A stretch of 33,744 nucleotides of DNA from an uncultured Paracoccaceae bacterium (GCA_937872465.1 CALMSR010000063.1:1-33744), one strand, 5' to 3'; positions 7,661 through 15,942 are shown, numbered from the stretch's first letter. The notes: a model not told the origin generated them from the letters alone. Program-made: numbers and translations.

Positions 7661-9049
7661 CTATCCGCGCAGCCGGGCAGGTTGCAATGGCGCAGCCCGC
7701 CCATGATCGGCAGCGAGGCCGAGCAGGAGGTCCTCCTGCCCGATGTCGGCGATGAGCTGGAGGCCGACCGGGATGCCCTCCACCGGCGGGCCGACGGGAA
7801 TGGCCAGGCCAGGGATGCCCGCGGCATTGACCCAGCCGGTATAGATCGCATGGCCACGGGGGCCGACGCTCCGGCCGTCGATCGTGTCGGGATAGGGGGT
7901 CGCGGCGGCCCAGGGGCGGGCGGCGGCGCAGGGCATCATCACGACATCCCAATCCGCGAAGATCCGCGCGGCGTCCCTGCGCAGGTCCCGGACGATGTCG
8001 AAGATCTCCCAGAGCTGCACCGCCGGGATATTGCGGCCCTCCACCGCCATCTCCAGATAGGGCGGCGAGGCCCGGGCGGCGAGATGCGGGGCGGCGTCGA
8101 ACATCCTTGCCAGTCCGATCCGTGCGATCCGCGGCCAGATCGCGTTCAGCGCCGCGAGGTCCACCGGCATCTCGGCCGTCTGGACCAGATGGCCGAGGCT
8201 CCGCATCGTCTCGGCGGCACGATCGCTGGCATCGAGGATGGCCCGGTCGCAGGGCTGGTTCGCGAGGGTCGGCACATGCAGGATGCGCAGCAGCCCGGCG
8301 GAGGCCGGAACCCGCGGATAGCTCCGCGATGCCGGATCCCGGCGGTCCGGTCCCGCCAGGCAATCGTGCAGCAGCCGCAGATCGGCGACCGATCGGGCGA
8401 GCCCGCCGACGACCTCGAAATCGAGCAGGACCTGTGGCAGGCCGCCCGAGCGCGGGATCGCGCCGATGCCCGGCTTGAGCCCGTAGAGCCCGGTATAGCC
8501 GGCCGGCCGCCGGATCGACCCGCCGCCGTCGGTCCCGAGCGCCGCCATGGCCATGCCGGCGGCGACCGCGCTGGCGGAGCCGCCCGAGGAGCCGCCGGGG
8601 GTCAGCGCCGGGTTCAGGGCGTTCCGGGTCGTGCCGAAGCGCGCGTTGCTCGTGTAGCCGTCGACCGCGAATTCCGGCGTGTTGGTCTTGCCGAGTACGA
8701 TCGCCCCGGCGGCCCGCAACCGCGCGAGCGGAAGCTCGTCGGCGGCGCGGATGTCGTCGGCGAAGGCGGCGCTGCCCCAGGTCGCGGGCATGCCGGCGGC
8801 GACCAGGTTGTCCTTGACCGCGATCGGCACGCCGTCGAGCGCGGAGAGCGGCACGCCGTCGCGCCAGCGCGCCGCGCTCCGGCGGGCTTCGGCGTCGAGC
8901 GTCGGGTTCATCGCCACGTAGCAGTTGAGCTCCGGATCCCGGTCGGCGATGCGGCGCCGGAACGCCTCGACCACGGCGACGGGATCGGTCTCGCCGCTCT
9001 GGAAGAGATCCGCGAGCTCGGCGATGCTCAGGGTCCAGGGTTCGGTCAT
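7661..9049 (-). CDS. Amidase-signature family hydrolase
   Basis: A 462-residue cytoplasmic amidase with the complete Ser-cisSer-Lys triad. The lysine is K79 in DGVPIAVKDNL, the cis-serine lies in PGGSSGGSASA (S154/S155), and the nucleophile is S178 in GTDGGGSIRRPA. The glycine/serine-rich signature lies at about 145-185. The family hydrolyses amides and ureido groups; members include the GatA subunit, ureidomalonase, allophanate hydrolase and aryl-amidases, so the substrate cannot be read from sequence. No GatB/GatC partners are present, which argues against a tRNA amidotransferase. It begins 28 bases after the AMDase-like gene. With a hydantoinase across the promoter, hydrolysis of an N-carbamoyl or amide intermediate is the most economical role. 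That role is inference. Confidence 0.9.
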   Translation of the reverse strand: MTEPWTLSIAELADLFQSGETDPVAVVEAFRRRIADRDPELNCYVAMNPTLDAEARRSAARWRDGVPLSALDGVPIAVKDNLVAAGMPATWGSAAFADDIRAADELPLARLRAAGAIVLGKTNTPEFAVDGYTSNARFGTTRNALNPALTPGGSSGGSASAVAAGMAMAALGTDGGGSIRRPAGYTGLYGLKPGIGAIPRSGGLPQVLLDFEVVGGLARSVADLRLLHDCLAGPDRRDPASRSYPRVPASAGLLRILHVPTLANQPCDRAILDASDRAAETMRSLGHLVQTAEMPVDLAALNAIWPRIARIGLARMFDAAPHLAARASPPYLEMAVEGRNIPAVQLWEIFDIVRDLRRDAARIFADWDVVMMPCAAARPWAAATPYPDTIDGRSVGPRGHAIYTGWVNAAGIPGLAIPVGPPVEGIPVGLQLIADIGQEDLLLGLAADHGRAAPLQPARLRG

Positions 9050-9077
9050 GTGGGGCTCCCGTTCTTCGGCTCGGCGC

Positions 9078-9803
9078 TCACATCGCGAAGAGCCGTCCCC
9101 AGCTCCGGATCCGGGCGGGGTCGTCGCCGGCCAGCTTCATTCCGGTCCAGACCGCGGCGGCGGTGGAATCAAAGATCGGGATCCCCAGCTCCGCCTCCAG
9201 TTCGGGCACGATGCGCGCGCCGCGCATATTGGTGCACATCACGGTGATCGCATCCGGCCCGGTCTCGGCGACCGCGCGGATCTGGGCCGCGATGGTGGCT
9301 TCGTCGAATTCGGCGAAGGCGTAGTTCACGGTCTCGTTCAGGTGCCGCTCGGCCACGCATTGCAGCCCGTTGCGGGCGTAGTTCGCGACGATGCGCTCCT
9401 GTACGTCCTCCACATAGGGGCTGACCAGGCCGAAGGTCTTCACGCCCGCGGCGGCGAAGAGGTCGTTGATGGCGAGCACCGAGGACCCGGCGGGAATGCC
9501 GGTCTCCGCGGCGATCCTGGCGCAGAGATCCCGGTCCCGCTCGAAGCCGAGCCAGCTGGCCGAGGTGCCGCTCCAGACGATGGCGTCCACGCGCGCATCG
9601 GCCAGGAGCCGGGCGGCGGCGAGCGGGTTCTCGAGCTCGAACTGCGACTGCGAGCCTTCGTTCATCGAGATCTCGGTCACCGAGAAACGTCCGAAATGGG
9701 CGGAGACGTCGGGCAGATCCGCGATCATGGCGCTGGTCAGCGGTTCGAGCACAGTGTTGGACGACGGCGTCAGGACGCCGATCAGCGTTCGATCGTCTGG
9801 CAT
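9078..9803 (-). CDS. Asp/Glu racemase-fold enzyme, arylmalonate decarboxylase-like
   Basis: A 241-residue protein starting MPDDRTLIGVLTPSSNTVLE. The ATG at 9803 is preceded by GGAAGGG; the frame extends 11 residues further without a better start. The fold family includes glutamate, aspartate and hydantoin racemases, maleate isomerase and arylmalonate decarboxylase (AMDase). The N-terminal site reads VWSGTSASW (76-84), where two-cysteine racemases and maleate isomerase have a Cys; AMDase has MGTS here. The C-terminal site keeps a Cys in TVMCTNM (C190). Y130 in SPYVEDVQER and T80/S81 match the AMDase dioxyanion-hole residues as I remember them. So it is a one-cysteine enzyme, more consistent with decarboxylation or a variant racemase than with maleate isomerisation. 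It is the first gene of the minus-strand operon, divergent from gntR. Confidence 0.82.
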   Translation of the reverse strand: MPDDRTLIGVLTPSSNTVLEPLTSAMIADLPDVSAHFGRFSVTEISMNEGSQSQFELENPLAAARLLADARVDAIVWSGTSASWLGFERDRDLCARIAAETGIPAGSSVLAINDLFAAAGVKTFGLVSPYVEDVQERIVANYARNGLQCVAERHLNETVNYAFAEFDEATIAAQIRAVAETGPDAITVMCTNMRGARIVPELEAELGIPIFDSTAAAVWTGMKLAGDDPARIRSWGRLFAM

Positions 9804-9831
9804 GCGAATCCCTTCCTCTCTCGGCAAGGGC

Positions 9832-9861
9832 AGCATAGCAGAATTGTATGATTGTATGCAA
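9832..9861 (-). promoter_or_regulatory. Candidate promoter of the minus-strand catabolic operon
   Basis: On the minus strand TTGCAT (9856-9861) and TATGCT (9832-9837) are 18 bases apart, about 30 bases upstream of the ATG at 9803. The region 9837-9900 is markedly AT-rich in an otherwise GC-rich window, as expected for a promoter. The -35 match is four of six. Confidence 0.4.
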
Positions 9862-9862
9862 T
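9851..9862. promoter_or_regulatory. Candidate GntR/FCD operator
   Basis: ATTGTATGCAAT is an inverted repeat with ATTG/CAAT arms, preceded by an overlapping direct copy of TTGTATG (9844-9850). FCD-type GntR regulators usually bind short TNGTNNNACNA-like palindromes, which this approximates. It overlaps the -35 element of the minus-strand promoter and lies upstream of gntR itself, so one site could control both arms of the cluster. Confidence 0.4.
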
Positions 9863-9935
9863 ATGCTATTAATTATTTGATTTTAAACAATATATTTTTC
9901 TTCCATCGCAGGAGTTTTGTTGCGATACTGTTGCC

Positions 9936-10667
9936 ATGGAAACGGTACGCCCCACCCTGCCCATCAAGCGGCCGCTGCGGCGGCGCTCGCTGCATGCCGA
10001 GGCGGTCGAGACGCTGCGCGAGATGATCATCGCCGGCGAACTGGCGCCCGGCGTCCGGCTGATCGAGGCCGAGCTCTGCGAGCTCTTCAGCATTTCCCGG
10101 ACCCCGCTGCGCGAGGCGCTTCGGGTTCTGGAGGTCGAGGGACTGGTCGACTTCTATCCCAACCGCGGCGCGGTGGTGTCGACGATCTCGGCGGAGGAGG
10201 TGGTGCAGCAATTCGAGGTGCTGGCCAATCTCGAACGGGTCGCGCTGGAGCTGGCGATGGCGCGGATGTCGCCGGCCGATCTCGCGCGGATCAACCGGAT
10301 GCACGACCGGATGATCGCCCTCTACGAAGCGAAGCAGCGGCGGGAGTGCTTCCAGAAGGATTTCGACATCCACAACCGCATCGTCGCGCTCTGCGGCAAC
10401 CCGGTGCTGCGGGACATGCATGCCGGTCTGATGACCCGCTCGCGGCGGGTCCGATATTTCGCGCTGCATTCGAAGAGCCGCTGGAGCGAGGCGATGTCAG
10501 AGCACCAGGCCTTCATGCAGGCGATCAACGACAAGGACATCCAGAGGGCGAGCCTGCTGATGCGCGACCATGTCCTGCGCACGGGCTTTCTCGTCGGCGA
10601 ATTCGTCAGCGGGAGGATCGACGCCTCACCGGAGATGCTGAGCCACTTGGATCGGGAAAGCGACTGA
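9936..10667 (+). CDS. GntR-family regulator with FCD effector domain
   Basis: A 243-residue cytoplasmic repressor-type protein. The winged helix-turn-helix (about 19-88) contains LREMIIAGELAPGVRLIEAE and the recognition segment FSISRTPLREALRVLEVEGL. The C-terminal all-helical FCD domain (about 95-225) keeps candidate metal or effector ligands in DFDIHNRI, SEHQAF and RDHVLRTG. It therefore belongs to the FadR/VanR side of GntR, whose effectors are usually small carboxylic acids. It is divergently arranged with the AMDase-like/amidase operon and upstream of the TRAP genes. It probably senses the substrate or an intermediate and controls both arms through the AT-rich gap. A second role on the TRAP promoter is inferred only. 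Confidence 0.93.
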   Translation: METVRPTLPIKRPLRRRSLHAEAVETLREMIIAGELAPGVRLIEAELCELFSISRTPLREALRVLEVEGLVDFYPNRGAVVSTISAEEVVQQFEVLANLERVALELAMARMSPADLARINRMHDRMIALYEAKQRRECFQKDFDIHNRIVALCGNPVLRDMHAGLMTRSRRVRYFALHSKSRWSEAMSEHQAFMQAINDKDIQRASLLMRDHVLRTGFLVGEFVSGRIDASPEMLSHLDRESD

Positions 10668-10714
10668 TCGCGCGGCCTTATCAAGACCAACTTGTGCCAA
10701 CGGAGGAGATGCAC

Positions 10715-11752
10715 ATGAAGAAACTGACAACCCTGACCGCGATGGCGCTGAGCTGTCTGCTGGCCACGGCAGCCACCGCCGATACCCGGACGCTCAAGGC
10801 GCTCGGTCAGCCCGGCGCAACGGGCGAGATCCAGAAAAACAAGGAAGGACCCTTCTTCCAAAGCTTCGCGGAGAAGACCGGGCTCGACGTGAACGCCAAC
10901 TTCCAGACGCTCGACCAGACCGGCGTCAAGGGTGCCGAGGAGCTGCGCATCCTGAAGTCCGGCCTCTTCGACATCATTTCCCTGCGCCTGCAGCAGGTCA
11001 GCCGCGACGCGCCCTCCATCATGGGGCTCGACCTGGTGGGGCTGAACACCGACTACGACAACGGCCGGCAGACGATGGCAGAATTCGGCCCCATCGTGGA
11101 CCAGCAGCTTCAGGAAAACTTCAATACCAAGCTGCTCGGACTCTGGCCCTTCGGTCCGCAGGTCCTGTTCTGCAACCGCGAGATCGGCGGGCTTTCCGAC
11201 CTCAACGGGGTCAAGATCCGCACCGATGACCAGACGCTCTCGAAGTTCATCGAATCGATCGGCGCCATTCCGGTCCAGATGGGCTTCTCGGAGGTCTATC
11301 AGTCCCTGGCGCGCGGCGTGGTGGAATGCGCCATTACCGGACCGAGCTCGGCCAATGCCTCGGACTGGCCGGAAGTCACCACGCACGTGCTTCCGCTGTC
11401 CTTCCGCTTCGCAATCCAGGGCTACGGCATGAACCTGGACACCTGGAACAGCTTCTCCCCGGAAGAGCAGCAGCAGATCCAGGCGGCCTTCGACGGGCTG
11501 GTCGACGAGATCTGGGTCTATTCGAAGGAGCTCTACGACGATGCGATGAACTGCAACGTCGGCAAGACCCCCTGCGAGCTGAACAAGCCCTTCAATCTCA
11601 CCGAGGCTCCGGTCTCCGACGCGGATCTCGCGGTGGTCTCCGACGGGCTGATGGCCGTGTCTTTCCCCGCCTGGGCGGAAGTCTGCGACGTGACCTTCAA
11701 GGAATGCTCGCAGGCATGGATGGATACCGTCGGCAAGCGCGTCGCCAACTAG
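10715..11752 (+). CDS. dctP: TRAP transporter substrate-binding protein (DctP family)
   Basis: The 345-residue product begins with a Sec signal peptide (MKKLTTLTAMALSCLLATAA, cleavage near ATADT). The mature part has the DctP two-lobed layout: FAEKTGLDVNANFQ near the N terminus and LNGVKIRTDDQTLSKFIESI in the middle. The segment GAIPVQMGFSEVYQSLARGV then VVECAITGP follows; it is the family signature where an arginine usually contacts the ligand carboxylate. Four or more cysteines in the C-terminal third (MNCNVGKTPCE, EVCDVTFKEC) suggest disulphides in the periplasm. The ATG at 10715 is chosen because GGAGG lies eight bases upstream; an ATG six bases earlier is too close to it. It captures a small organic acid, probably the substrate of the cluster, and passes it to DctQM. 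Confidence 0.93.
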   Translation: MKKLTTLTAMALSCLLATAATADTRTLKALGQPGATGEIQKNKEGPFFQSFAEKTGLDVNANFQTLDQTGVKGAEELRILKSGLFDIISLRLQQVSRDAPSIMGLDLVGLNTDYDNGRQTMAEFGPIVDQQLQENFNTKLLGLWPFGPQVLFCNREIGGLSDLNGVKIRTDDQTLSKFIESIGAIPVQMGFSEVYQSLARGVVECAITGPSSANASDWPEVTTHVLPLSFRFAIQGYGMNLDTWNSFSPEEQQQIQAAFDGLVDEIWVYSKELYDDAMNCNVGKTPCELNKPFNLTEAPVSDADLAVVSDGLMAVSFPAWAEVCDVTFKECSQAWMDTVGKRVAN

Positions 11753-11767
11753 GCGAAGCCGACCGGC

Positions 11768-11791
11768 CCGCGGCCCCTCACCGGGCCGCGG
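11768..11791 (+). terminator. Stem-loop between dctP and dctQ
   Basis: CCGCGGCCC (11768-11776) and GGGCCGCGG (11783-11791) form a perfect 9-bp stem with a six-base loop, 16 bases after the dctP stop. No T-tract follows. Such hairpins after a binding-protein gene often stabilise the upstream message or reduce read-through, giving more binding protein than permease. Confidence 0.55.
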
Positions 11792-11816
11792 CCTCGGTTC
11801 CACAAGGGGGGGTCTC

Positions 11817-12371
11817 ATGCATCGTTTCATCACCATCACCAGCTGGCTCTTCGGCCTGCTCCTGATCGGTCTGTCGCTCTTCGTGACGCTGGAGACCATC
11901 ATGCGCAAGGTCTTCGGCGCCTCGCTGCAGGGCGCCGACGAGCTCGGCGGCTACGTGCTCGCCGTCAGCGGCGCGCTCGCCTTCACCATCGCGCTTTCGG
12001 AGCGCGCCCATATCCGCATCGACCTGCTCTACAGCCGGTTCTCGCCCAAGGTGCAGGCCTTCCTCAGCTGGCTGGCAGCGCTGTCGCTGGCACTCTTCGG
12101 CCTTTTCGTCGCCCGCTACATCTGGTCGGTGATCCGCGACACGCTGAGCTACAATTCCACCGCGCCGACCGCCTGGTCCACGCCGCTGATCTATCCGCAG
12201 ACGGTCTGGTACATCGCGATGCTCATCTTCACCGCGGCGTCACTCTGGGCCTTCGCCCGCGCGTCACGCCTTCTCTTCACCGGGCAGTTCGACCTCCTGA
12301 ACAAGGAATTCCATCCGAAGACCGCCGAGGAGGAACTGGCCGAAGAACTCTCTGATCTGGAGCGTCGCTGA
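11817..12371 (+). CDS. dctQ: TRAP transporter small permease (DctQ family)
   Basis: A 184-residue inner-membrane protein with four hydrophobic helices, the normal DctQ topology. They fall at about residues 7-27, 44-62, 83-104 and 125-148. Family features are the motif ETIMRKVFGASLQGADELGG in and after helix 1 and ERAHIRIDLLYSRFSP after helix 2. The tail is acidic (EEELAEELSDLERR). DctQ pairs with the large permease DctM to form the sodium-driven TRAP carrier. The ATG follows a run of seven G (AAGGGGGGGTCTC), a usable Shine-Dalgarno sequence. dctM starts three bases after the stop. Confidence 0.93.
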   Translation: MHRFITITSWLFGLLLIGLSLFVTLETIMRKVFGASLQGADELGGYVLAVSGALAFTIALSERAHIRIDLLYSRFSPKVQAFLSWLAALSLALFGLFVARYIWSVIRDTLSYNSTAPTAWSTPLIYPQTVWYIAMLIFTAASLWAFARASRLLFTGQFDLLNKEFHPKTAEEELAEELSDLERR

Positions 12372-12374
12372 ATC

Positions 12375-13673
12375 ATGGTCGGAATCTCAACAATCGCCGT
12401 CGCCTTCCTGATCATGCTCGTGATCATGCTCATGGGCATCCCGATCGCTTCGGTGATGCTGATCATGGGCGTGATCGGCGGCGTGCTCGCCTTCGGCTGG
12501 CCCCTGGTAGACAGCACCGGCCCGGTCATGTGGTCGGTGATGAACGACAACCTCCTGACGGCGATCCCGCTCTTCATCCTGCTCGGAGAGCTGATGCTGC
12601 GCTCCGGCATGGCCGACAGGATGTACGGCGCCACCGCGCTCTGGCTGAATCGCCTGCCGGGCGGGTTGCTGCACACCAATATCGGCTGCTGCGCGATGTT
12701 CGCCGCGACCTCCGGCTCCTCGGTGGCCACCGCCGCCACCATCGGCACGGTCGCCACGCCGTCCCTGAACGAGCGGGGCTATGACAAGGCGCAGTCGCTG
12801 GGCTCCATCGCCGCCGGCGGCACGCTGGGCATCCTGATCCCCCCGAGCGTCAACCTGCTGATCTACGGCTCGCTCGCCGAGACCTCGATCGGCCAGCTCT
12901 TCGTGGCCGGGATCGTCCCGGGGCTGCTGCTCGTGGTGTTCTTCATGCTCTGGATCGTGATCCGGAACTGGAACGACACCTCGACCCAGATCGAGGACGT
13001 GCCCCTGGCGGAGAAGCTGCGCGCCTCGAGCGCGATGATTCCGCCGGCGATCATCTTCCTGGTGGTCATGGGGTCGATCTATCTCGGGATCGCGACACCG
13101 ACCGAATCCGCCGCGCTCGGCGTGGTCACCGCGCTCGTCATCGTCGCGATCGGCGGGCATCTCAGCGCCGAGTTCTTCGGCCGGTGCTTCATCCAGACCG
13201 CCCGCACGACCGGAATGGTGCTGCTGATCGTGCTCGCGGCCTTCATCCTCAACGTGACGCTGTCGCTGACCGGCGTCGCGCAGACGACGACGAACTGGGT
13301 GACCTCGCTCGGCCTCTCGGCCACTGAGCTGCTGCTGGTGCTCATCGTCTTCTACGTGCTGCTCGGCATGTTCATGGACGTGCTGTCGATGATGGTCCTG
13401 ACGATTCCGATCGCCGTTCCCGTCGTCACCTCGATGGGCGTCGATCCGGTCTGGTTCGGCATCTTCATCATCATCATGTGCGAGCTCGGCATGATCACGC
13501 CGCCGGTGGGGATGAACCTCTACGTGGTGCATGGCGTTCGCCAGGATGACGGGCCGTTCACGGATCTCATCCGCGGGGCGTTCCCCTATGTCATCATCAT
13601 GATCCTCTTCGTGCTGCTGCTGATCTGGCTTCCCGGCATCGCGACCTGGCTGCCGCGGACCATGTACGGCTGA
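12375..13673 (+). CDS. dctM: TRAP transporter large permease (DctM family)
   Basis: A 432-residue polytopic inner-membrane protein with about 11-12 hydrophobic segments, the usual DctM size. Recognisable segments are TAIPLFILLGELMLRSGMAD (about 56-75), FAATSGSSVATAATIGTVA (about 111-129), and GTLGILIPPSVNLLIYGSLA (about 149-168). Near the C terminus come LGMFMDVLSMMVLTIPIAVP and CELGMITPPVGMNLYVVHG, the paired re-entrant-loop motifs of this family. It is the transport channel of the TRAP system and moves the ligand with sodium. The gene lies three bases after dctQ and 11 before the hydantoinase gene, so transporter and first enzyme are on one message. Confidence 0.95.
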   Translation: MVGISTIAVAFLIMLVIMLMGIPIASVMLIMGVIGGVLAFGWPLVDSTGPVMWSVMNDNLLTAIPLFILLGELMLRSGMADRMYGATALWLNRLPGGLLHTNIGCCAMFAATSGSSVATAATIGTVATPSLNERGYDKAQSLGSIAAGGTLGILIPPSVNLLIYGSLAETSIGQLFVAGIVPGLLLVVFFMLWIVIRNWNDTSTQIEDVPLAEKLRASSAMIPPAIIFLVVMGSIYLGIATPTESAALGVVTALVIVAIGGHLSAEFFGRCFIQTARTTGMVLLIVLAAFILNVTLSLTGVAQTTTNWVTSLGLSATELLLVLIVFYVLLGMFMDVLSMMVLTIPIAVPVVTSMGVDPVWFGIFIIIMCELGMITPPVGMNLYVVHGVRQDDGPFTDLIRGAFPYVIIMILFVLLLIWLPGIATWLPRTMYG

Positions 13674-13684
13674 GGGGGCGGATC

Positions 13685-15094
13685 ATGACAGTACCCTATG
13701 ACCTCGTGATCCGCGGCGGGACCCTCGCAACGGCTTCCGAGGTGTTCAAGGCCGACATCGGCATCCGGGGCGGCCGCATCGTCGCCCTCGCCGCCGACCT
13801 CCCCCGCCAGGGAGAGGAGATCGACGCGACCGGGAAACTGGTCCTGCCGGGTGGGGTGGATGCGCATTGCCACTTCGACCAGCCGACCTCCGACGGCTCC
13901 CGCATGGCGGACGATTTCGGCACGGGGCCACTCTCGGCGGCCTTCGGGGGCACCACGACCGTCATTCCCTTCGCCTGTCAGATGAAGGGCCAGAGCCTGC
14001 GCGCGGCGGTCCGCGACTATCACGAGCGGGCGAACGGCAAGTCGGTCATCGACTATGCCTTTCACCTCATCGTCACGGACCCGACCGAGCAGGTCCTGGG
14101 CCAGGAGCTGCCGGCGCTGATCCGTGACGGATACACCTCGTTCAAGATCTACACGACCTATGACGACCTGAAGCTGGACGACCGCCAGATCCTCGAGGTC
14201 CTGGCGCTGGCGCGGCGCGAGGGCGCCCTGACCATGATCCATGCCGAGAATTCGGACGTGATCGCCTGGCTGACCGATGCGCTGGAGCGGGCCGGGAACA
14301 CCGGGCCGCGCTATCACGCGACCGCCCGCCCCGCCATCGCCGAACGCGAGGCGACGCATCGCGCCATCTCCTTCGCGGAGGTGGTCGATGCGCCGGTCCT
14401 GGTGGTCCATGTCTCCGGCGGCGAGGCACAGCAGCAGATCGCCACCGCGCGCCAGCGGGGGCTCCGTGTCTTCGCCGAGACCTGCCCGCAATACCTCTTC
14501 CTCACCGCCGCCGATCTCGACCTCGACGGCTTCGAGGGCGCCAAGCATATCTGCAGCCCGCCGCCGCGGGACAGGGCGAGCCAGGAATCGGTCTGGCGCG
14601 GCCTTCGGGACGGCACCTTCCAGGTCTTCTCCTCCGACCATGCCCCCTTCCGCTACGACGACCCGCAGGGCAAGAAGGTAGCCGGCGAGAGGGCCAGCTT
14701 CGCCCATGTGCCGAACGGGATTCCAGGGGTGGAGACCCGGCTGCCGCTCCTGTTCTCGGAAGGGGTGCTCAAGGGGCGCATCTCGCTGCGCCGGTTCGTC
14801 GAGCTGACCTCGACCAATCCGGCCCGCCTCTACGGCCTGATGCCGCGCAAGGGCACGATCGCGATCGGCGCTGATGCGGACATCACCATCTGGGATCCGG
14901 GCAGGCAGTTGACGATCACGAACGCGATGCTGCATCACAACGTCGACTACACCCCCTATGAGGGGCATCAGGTGACGGGCTGGCCCGAGACCGTGCTCTC
15001 GCGCGGCGAGGTGGTGATCCGCGGCGGCAAATGCGTCGGCGAGGCGGGGCGGGGCGCGTTTCTCGAATGCGGCACCCCGGACACGCTGCAGTGA
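13685..15094 (+). CDS. hydA: Dihydropyrimidinase / hydantoinase (cyclic amidohydrolase)
   Basis: A 469-residue amidohydrolase-superfamily enzyme with all the metal ligands of D-hydantoinases: HxH at H61/H63 (GGVDAHCHFDQP), carboxylated lysine K154 (SFKIYTTYD), H186 (MIHAEN), H242 (VVHVSGGEA) and D318 (SSDHAPFRY). The C-terminal part has the family's ADADITIWDP and HHNVDYTPYEGHQVTGWPET. It opens a cyclic amide bond in dihydropyrimidines, hydantoins or similar five- and six-membered rings in the cytoplasm. It follows dctM by 11 bases behind a GGGGGCGG Shine-Dalgarno sequence. No dihydropyrimidine dehydrogenase or N-carbamoyl-amino-acid amidohydrolase is nearby, so ordinary pyrimidine reduction is not the obvious role. 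Product hydrolysis by the divergent amidase is plausible. Confidence 0.93.
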   Translation: MTVPYDLVIRGGTLATASEVFKADIGIRGGRIVALAADLPRQGEEIDATGKLVLPGGVDAHCHFDQPTSDGSRMADDFGTGPLSAAFGGTTTVIPFACQMKGQSLRAAVRDYHERANGKSVIDYAFHLIVTDPTEQVLGQELPALIRDGYTSFKIYTTYDDLKLDDRQILEVLALARREGALTMIHAENSDVIAWLTDALERAGNTGPRYHATARPAIAEREATHRAISFAEVVDAPVLVVHVSGGEAQQQIATARQRGLRVFAETCPQYLFLTAADLDLDGFEGAKHICSPPPRDRASQESVWRGLRDGTFQVFSSDHAPFRYDDPQGKKVAGERASFAHVPNGIPGVETRLPLLFSEGVLKGRISLRRFVELTSTNPARLYGLMPRKGTIAIGADADITIWDPGRQLTITNAMLHHNVDYTPYEGHQVTGWPETVLSRGEVVIRGGKCVGEAGRGAFLECGTPDTLQ

Positions 15095-15107
15095 TCCGAC
15101 GGCCGCG

Positions 15108-15923
15108 ATGAGCCTCGGGCTGGAGATCGAGCTTTCGGTCCGGATCCTCGCCACCGCCGCGATCGTCGTCGGCATCACGCTCGCAGCCGAGCATCTCGGC
15201 CCGAAGCTCGGCGGCGCGCTGGCCGGATTGCCGATCGTCATCGGCCCCGCCTTCTTCTTCCTGGTCCGGGACCAGAGCCTCGCCTTCAGCGCCGATGCCG
15301 CGGCCGCGGCGCTGACCTCGTTGGCGGCGACGCAGGCCTTTATTCTGGGCTACGTGGCCGTCGCCGAGCGCTCGCGGGCGGCGATCGGCGCGGCGGTGCT
15401 CGCCTGGCTCCTGGCGGCCTCGCTTCTCTCCCTGGTCCCGGCATCGCCCTGGCTGGGGCTGGCGATCTTCACCGCGTCGATGCTGGCGGCACGCCACCTC
15501 GCCACCCGCTTCCTGAGGCCCCATGGCCCGGGGCGCGCGCGCGGCAGCTTCCTGTCGCTGGTCCTGCGCGGCCTGGCCGCCGGCCTGCTGGTGGCGGTGG
15601 TGACGCTGGCCGCGGATCGGCTGGGGCCGGTCTGGGCCGGCTTCCTGATCGCCTATCCGATCGGCATGACGGTGATCTCGGTGACGCTGCACCAGCGGCT
15701 GGGGTCGGCGATCGCCGTCGCCACCTTGCGCGCGACCATGCTCGGCATCGCGAGCCTCGCCGCCTTCGCCTTCGTGCTGGCGATCGCGCTGCCGCCGCTC
15801 GGTCCGACCGCCGCTTTCGCGGCTGCCCTCGCGGCAAGCGTGCTGGTGACGCTGGTGCTGGTCGCCCTGGCGTCCCGACTGGCCCGGGACCGGCCGGCGC
15901 GGACGGGTTCGGGCTATGGTTGA
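15108..15923 (+). CDS. Internally duplicated membrane protein of unknown function
   Basis: A 271-residue hydrophobic protein with about eight membrane segments. It shows a clear internal repeat: ITLAAEHLGPKLGGALAGLP at 23-42 and VTLAADRLGPVWAGFLIAYP at 165-184, each early in a half of roughly 140 residues. The two halves share the pattern TLAA-x-x-LGP-x-x-x-G-x-L then a proline, so the gene looks like a fused duplication of a four-helix unit. The motif recalls small GlpM/DUF3147-type membrane proteins, but I do not recognise the family. It starts 13 bases after hydA and is followed by the DUF2848 gene, so it should share the TRAP/hydantoinase transcript. A role in product export or in membrane support of the pathway is a guess. 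Confidence 0.8.
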   Translation: MSLGLEIELSVRILATAAIVVGITLAAEHLGPKLGGALAGLPIVIGPAFFFLVRDQSLAFSADAAAAALTSLAATQAFILGYVAVAERSRAAIGAAVLAWLLAASLLSLVPASPWLGLAIFTASMLAARHLATRFLRPHGPGRARGSFLSLVLRGLAAGLLVAVVTLAADRLGPVWAGFLIAYPIGMTVISVTLHQRLGSAIAVATLRATMLGIASLAAFAFVLAIALPPLGPTAAFAAALAASVLVTLVLVALASRLARDRPARTGSGYG

Positions 15924-15942
15924 GGCGACCCTGCGCATCACC

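Noticed and set aside
7682..9247. Open frame of 521 residues opposite the amidase.
   Set aside because: Low-complexity Arg/Gly/Asp/His sequence with no family features; it overlaps a complete amidase with an intact triad.
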